Shown here: positions 6,038 through 7,298 of the stretch, piece after piece | How the letters are laid out: each line of letters opens with the position of its first letter | Numbering within the stretch: the first letter of the stretch is position 1 | Source: Bacillota bacterium | GTDB lineage: Bacteria > Bacillota > Desulfotomaculia > Desulfotomaculales > Desulfotomaculaceae | Assembly (NCBI GenBank): GCA_023481335.1 | Contig: JAMCWI010000138.1 | Location: 1-7,298 of the forward strand | DNA length: 7,298 bases | Direction: 5' to 3' | The notes under the pieces: generated by a model | Told to the model about the DNA's origin: nothing | Databases searched by the model: none | The model's input: the letters and a program-made list of their open reading frames with translations, nothing else | Made by a program: the position numbers and the translations under genes

Positions 6038-6113
6038 GGCCCCATGGTCAAGCGGTCTAAGACACCGCCCTTTCACGGCGGTAACCCGGGTTCGAATCCC
6101 GGTGGGGTCACCA
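6038..6113 (+). tRNA. tRNA-Glu (anticodon UUC)
   Basis: This 76-nt cloverleaf has the acceptor stem GGCCCCA/TGGGGTC, anticodon stem CCGCC/GGCGG with loop CTTTCAC, and T arm CCGGG TTCGAAT CCCGG. The anticodon TTC is at 6072-6074 and reads GAA/GAG. CCA is encoded (6111-6113). It has no promoter of its own that I can see, so it is probably co-transcribed with tRNA-Lys. Confidence 0.98.
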
Positions 6114-6146
6114 AAAAAACGCGGGCAACCTGCAAAGGCTGCCCGC
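6113..6146 (-). terminator. Intrinsic terminator facing leftward, at the 3' end of tRNA-Glu
   Basis: A perfect 7-bp stem GCGGGCA (6121-6127) / TGCCCGC (6140-6146) encloses a further CCT/AGG pairing with a GCAA loop. On the + strand it is preceded by seven A (6113-6119) and not followed by T. Read on the minus strand it is therefore a classic hairpin plus U run, and would stop transcripts coming from the right. It has no U run in the + direction. Confidence 0.65.
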
Positions 6147-6171
6147 ATCCGCTCTACAAACCGCAGCTTGC

Positions 6172-6200
6172 TTGATTTATAAAGGTATTTAGGTTATAAT
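6172..6200 (+). promoter_or_regulatory. Promoter of tRNA-Gly
   Basis: TTGATT (6172-6177), 17-nt spacer, TATAAT (6195-6200). The -10 is perfect and the -35 matches at 4 of 6. The expected start (about 6207) is only 2-4 nt before the mature tRNA at 6210. Confidence 0.8.
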
Positions 6201-6209
6201 AAATAATAT

Positions 6210-6284
6210 GCGGGCGTAGCTCAATGGTAGAGCATCAGCTTCCCAAGCTGAGGGTTGAGGGTTCGAGCCCCTTCGCCCGCTCCA
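6210..6284 (+). tRNA. tRNA-Gly (anticodon CCC)
   Basis: This 75-nt cloverleaf has the acceptor stem GCGGGCG/CGCCCGC, D arm GCTC...GAGC, anticodon stem TCAGC/GCTGA with loop TTCCCAA, and a GAGGG/CCCCT-type T arm around TTCGAGC. The anticodon CCC is at 6242-6244 and reads GGG. CCA is encoded (6282-6284) after discriminator T. It has its own promoter and terminator. Confidence 0.97.
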
Positions 6285-6298
6285 GTATTTATAAGGGT

Positions 6299-6329
6299 TC
6301 CGGGGCTTTGATCTTGCCCCGGATTTTTT
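6299..6329 (+). terminator. Intrinsic terminator after tRNA-Gly
   Basis: A perfect 8-bp GC-rich stem TCCGGGGC (6299-6306) / GCCCCGGA (6316-6323) with a 9-nt loop is followed directly by six T (6324-6329). It ends the tRNA-Gly transcript and any read-through from the Lys-Glu unit. Confidence 0.92.
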
Positions 6330-6425
6330 CTTTACCCTTACAGTGTATCAGCATTAAAATAGAACGCAGTTGCCGGGTAAATTCCCCGTGAAATATCCTT
6401 TAAATAGTATGAGGCGCTGAAAAGA

Positions 6426-6434
6426 TGCTATAAT
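6426..6434 (+). promoter_or_regulatory. Extended -10 promoter upstream of the DUF2062 gene
   Basis: TGCTATAAT is an extended -10 (TGn plus perfect TATAAT). No good -35 is found 17 nt upstream, which is usual for extended -10 promoters. The leader of about 85 nt includes a small hairpin GGTAAA (6447-6452) / TTTACC (6456-6461) with no T run. The stretch from 6330 to here holds nothing else I can identify. Confidence 0.55.
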
Positions 6435-6525
6435 TAAGGACATCCCGGTAAAGCTTTTACCCTGGAAAATTACTTGATTAACTATCAAAAGGGGTTTTAT
6501 TGTTTGTTAAAGGGAGATTTGTTTA

Positions 6526-6994
6526 TTGAGTAAAAATACAGCGATCCGGCTGGGGGAAAACCTCAGAACATACTACAAGAAGGTTATAAACCTGTCTGAC
6601 TCGCCTGAAAGGATAGCAGGGGGGGGTGGCATTGGGTTTAGCTTTTGACTTCCTCCCCATCCCGGTAATCAGCATCCCGCTTTCCTATTTAGTTGCCCGG
6701 CTAACCCGGTGTAATCCCGTGGCGGCAGTGACTACGGTTATTTTTTTCAAGTTGGCCGTCCCGGTTTTTTACACCTTGAATTTATTGACGGGAAGTTTTT
6801 TCTTCGGGGATATGCCCGGCCGGGACGCTGTAGATACCGGCGTTTCAATTTTAGACCGTTTCCTTGATATTCTGTTTGAGCACGGTTACCCCTTCCTGGC
6901 CGGCAGCCTGATCAACGCCGTCGTGGTCTGGCTGGCAGTTTATTTTTTATTGATTTTTTTGTTGGAAAGAAGACGGCGCAAGCGTGGCGGTTAA
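6526..6994 (+). pseudogene. DUF2062-like small membrane protein, frameshifted at a run of eight G
   Basis: A TTG start at 6526, 9 nt after AGGGAG (6511-6516), opens a frame that reads MSKNTAIRLGENLRTYYKKV and reaches SDSPERIAGG. It then runs into a TGA at 6646-6648 after 40 codons. The next reading frame continues from about 6626 as VALGLAFDFLPIPVISIPLSYL, which is how DUF2062 proteins go on after their basic N-terminus and SP-x-I-A motif. The switch point is eight G at 6619-6626. With seven G the two halves join into one 155-residue protein, with membrane segments at about 34-59, 64-93 and 124-147 and a basic tail, RRRRKRGG. The function of DUF2062 is unknown. The break may be a true mutation, a phase-variable tract, or a base-calling error. 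Taking only the second half from GTG 6626 (122 residues) would lose the conserved N-terminus. Confidence 0.75.
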
Positions 6995-7088
6995 AAAGTA
7001 CTCGTAATCTTGCTTTCCATGATTTAGCCTTTGTCCTTTGAAATAATATACCGCAAAAGGGGCGGGGATAAAAACTAAATTTCAGGCA

Positions 7089-7298
7089 TCAAGGCCTTTT
7101 AATCACCGTCAGGAGCATTTTAAATCTTTGGCGGGCCTCCAGGGAGTGGGGGACGTCCTGGGGCATGACTACAGTCTCACCGGCCTTCACTGTCAGGGTC
7201 TCTTCCCCGATGGTTATTTCCGCTTCCCCGTCCAGCACCTGGACCATAGCGTCTCCCGCCGTGGTGTGCGTGCTGATGCCCTCCCCCTGCTCCAGGGC
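7089..7298 (-). CDS. Cupin-domain protein, C-terminal part (5' end beyond the window)
   Basis: The minus strand is open from the right edge to a TGA at 7091-7089, encoding the last 69 residues of a small protein. The reading EGISTHTTAGDAMVQVLDG, then EAEITIGEETLTVKAGETVVMP and DVPHSLEA, fits the two conserved cupin motifs on successive beta strands. A histidine falls in each motif and Gly-Glu-Thr begins the second. The usual second metal-binding His of motif 1 (HxH) appears to be Thr, so metal binding is uncertain. Such single-domain cupins are mostly of unknown ligand. It converges on the DUF2062 gene; the 94 bp between them (6995-7088) hold no convincing terminator. Confidence 0.85.
   Translation of the reverse strand, partial: ALEQGEGISTHTTAGDAMVQVLDGEAEITIGEETLTVKAGETVVMPQDVPHSLEARQRFKMLLTVIKRP

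Noticed and set aside
5861..6182. Long ORFs on both strands over the tRNA-Lys/tRNA-Glu region (5861-6148 minus, 5898-6182 plus)
   Set aside because: They are translations through two clear tRNA genes. The minus frame gives the GIRTRVTAVKG and WWTRTTDTLIKS type peptides that are well-known tRNA-shadow artefacts.
7052..7070. CCGC / GCGG hairpin between the convergent DUF2062 and cupin genes
   Set aside because: The stem is 4 bp and has no T run on either strand, so it is not a supportable terminator.

Overview
The window looks like chromosomal DNA of a moderately GC-rich, low-redox Firmicute. The closest feel is Clostridia of the Peptococcaceae / Desulfotomaculum-Pelotomaculum kind. This is inferred from the dnaB - (FAD protein) - purA order, strong AGGAGG-type ribosome binding sites, TTG starts, CCA-encoding tRNA genes and the character of the proteins; no search was run.

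Left part (1-4529): three housekeeping-type genes on the + strand. They are the replicative helicase dnaB (160-1497), an FAD-dependent dehydrogenase of the uncharacterised COG2509 type with a four-cysteine cluster (1792-3189), and purA, adenylosuccinate synthetase (3240-4529). The FAD gene and purA are 50 bp apart with no terminator seen, so they are probably co-transcribed. dnaB is separated from them by about 300 bp that carries a small repeat element and promoter-like sequences.

Middle part (4530-5854): a second repeat block lies before a class IV (PLP fold-type IV) aminotransferase gene (4767-5621). After that gene comes a gene-free stretch with short tandem repeats and then a good sigma-A-type promoter. 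The two repeat blocks are related. Each has a 104-bp core (1577-1680 and 4614-4717) bounded by the same pair of arms, one GGGGACACACCTTC-like and one GGGGACATTCCTTC-like, and the two cores point in opposite directions.

Right part (5809-7298): tRNA-Lys(UUU) and tRNA-Glu(UUC) share one promoter. A 97-bp palindromic element fills almost the whole spacer between them. tRNA-Gly(CCC) follows with its own promoter and an intrinsic terminator. A DUF2062-type small membrane protein gene comes next and is broken by one extra G in a run of eight G. The window ends inside a minus-strand cupin-domain gene.

Nothing here is a clear new multi-gene system. The points most worth a second look are the pair of oppositely oriented 104-bp elements, the palindrome between the tRNA genes, the G8 frameshift in the DUF2062 gene, a terminator that faces leftward against the tRNA genes, and the cysteine cluster of the FAD protein.
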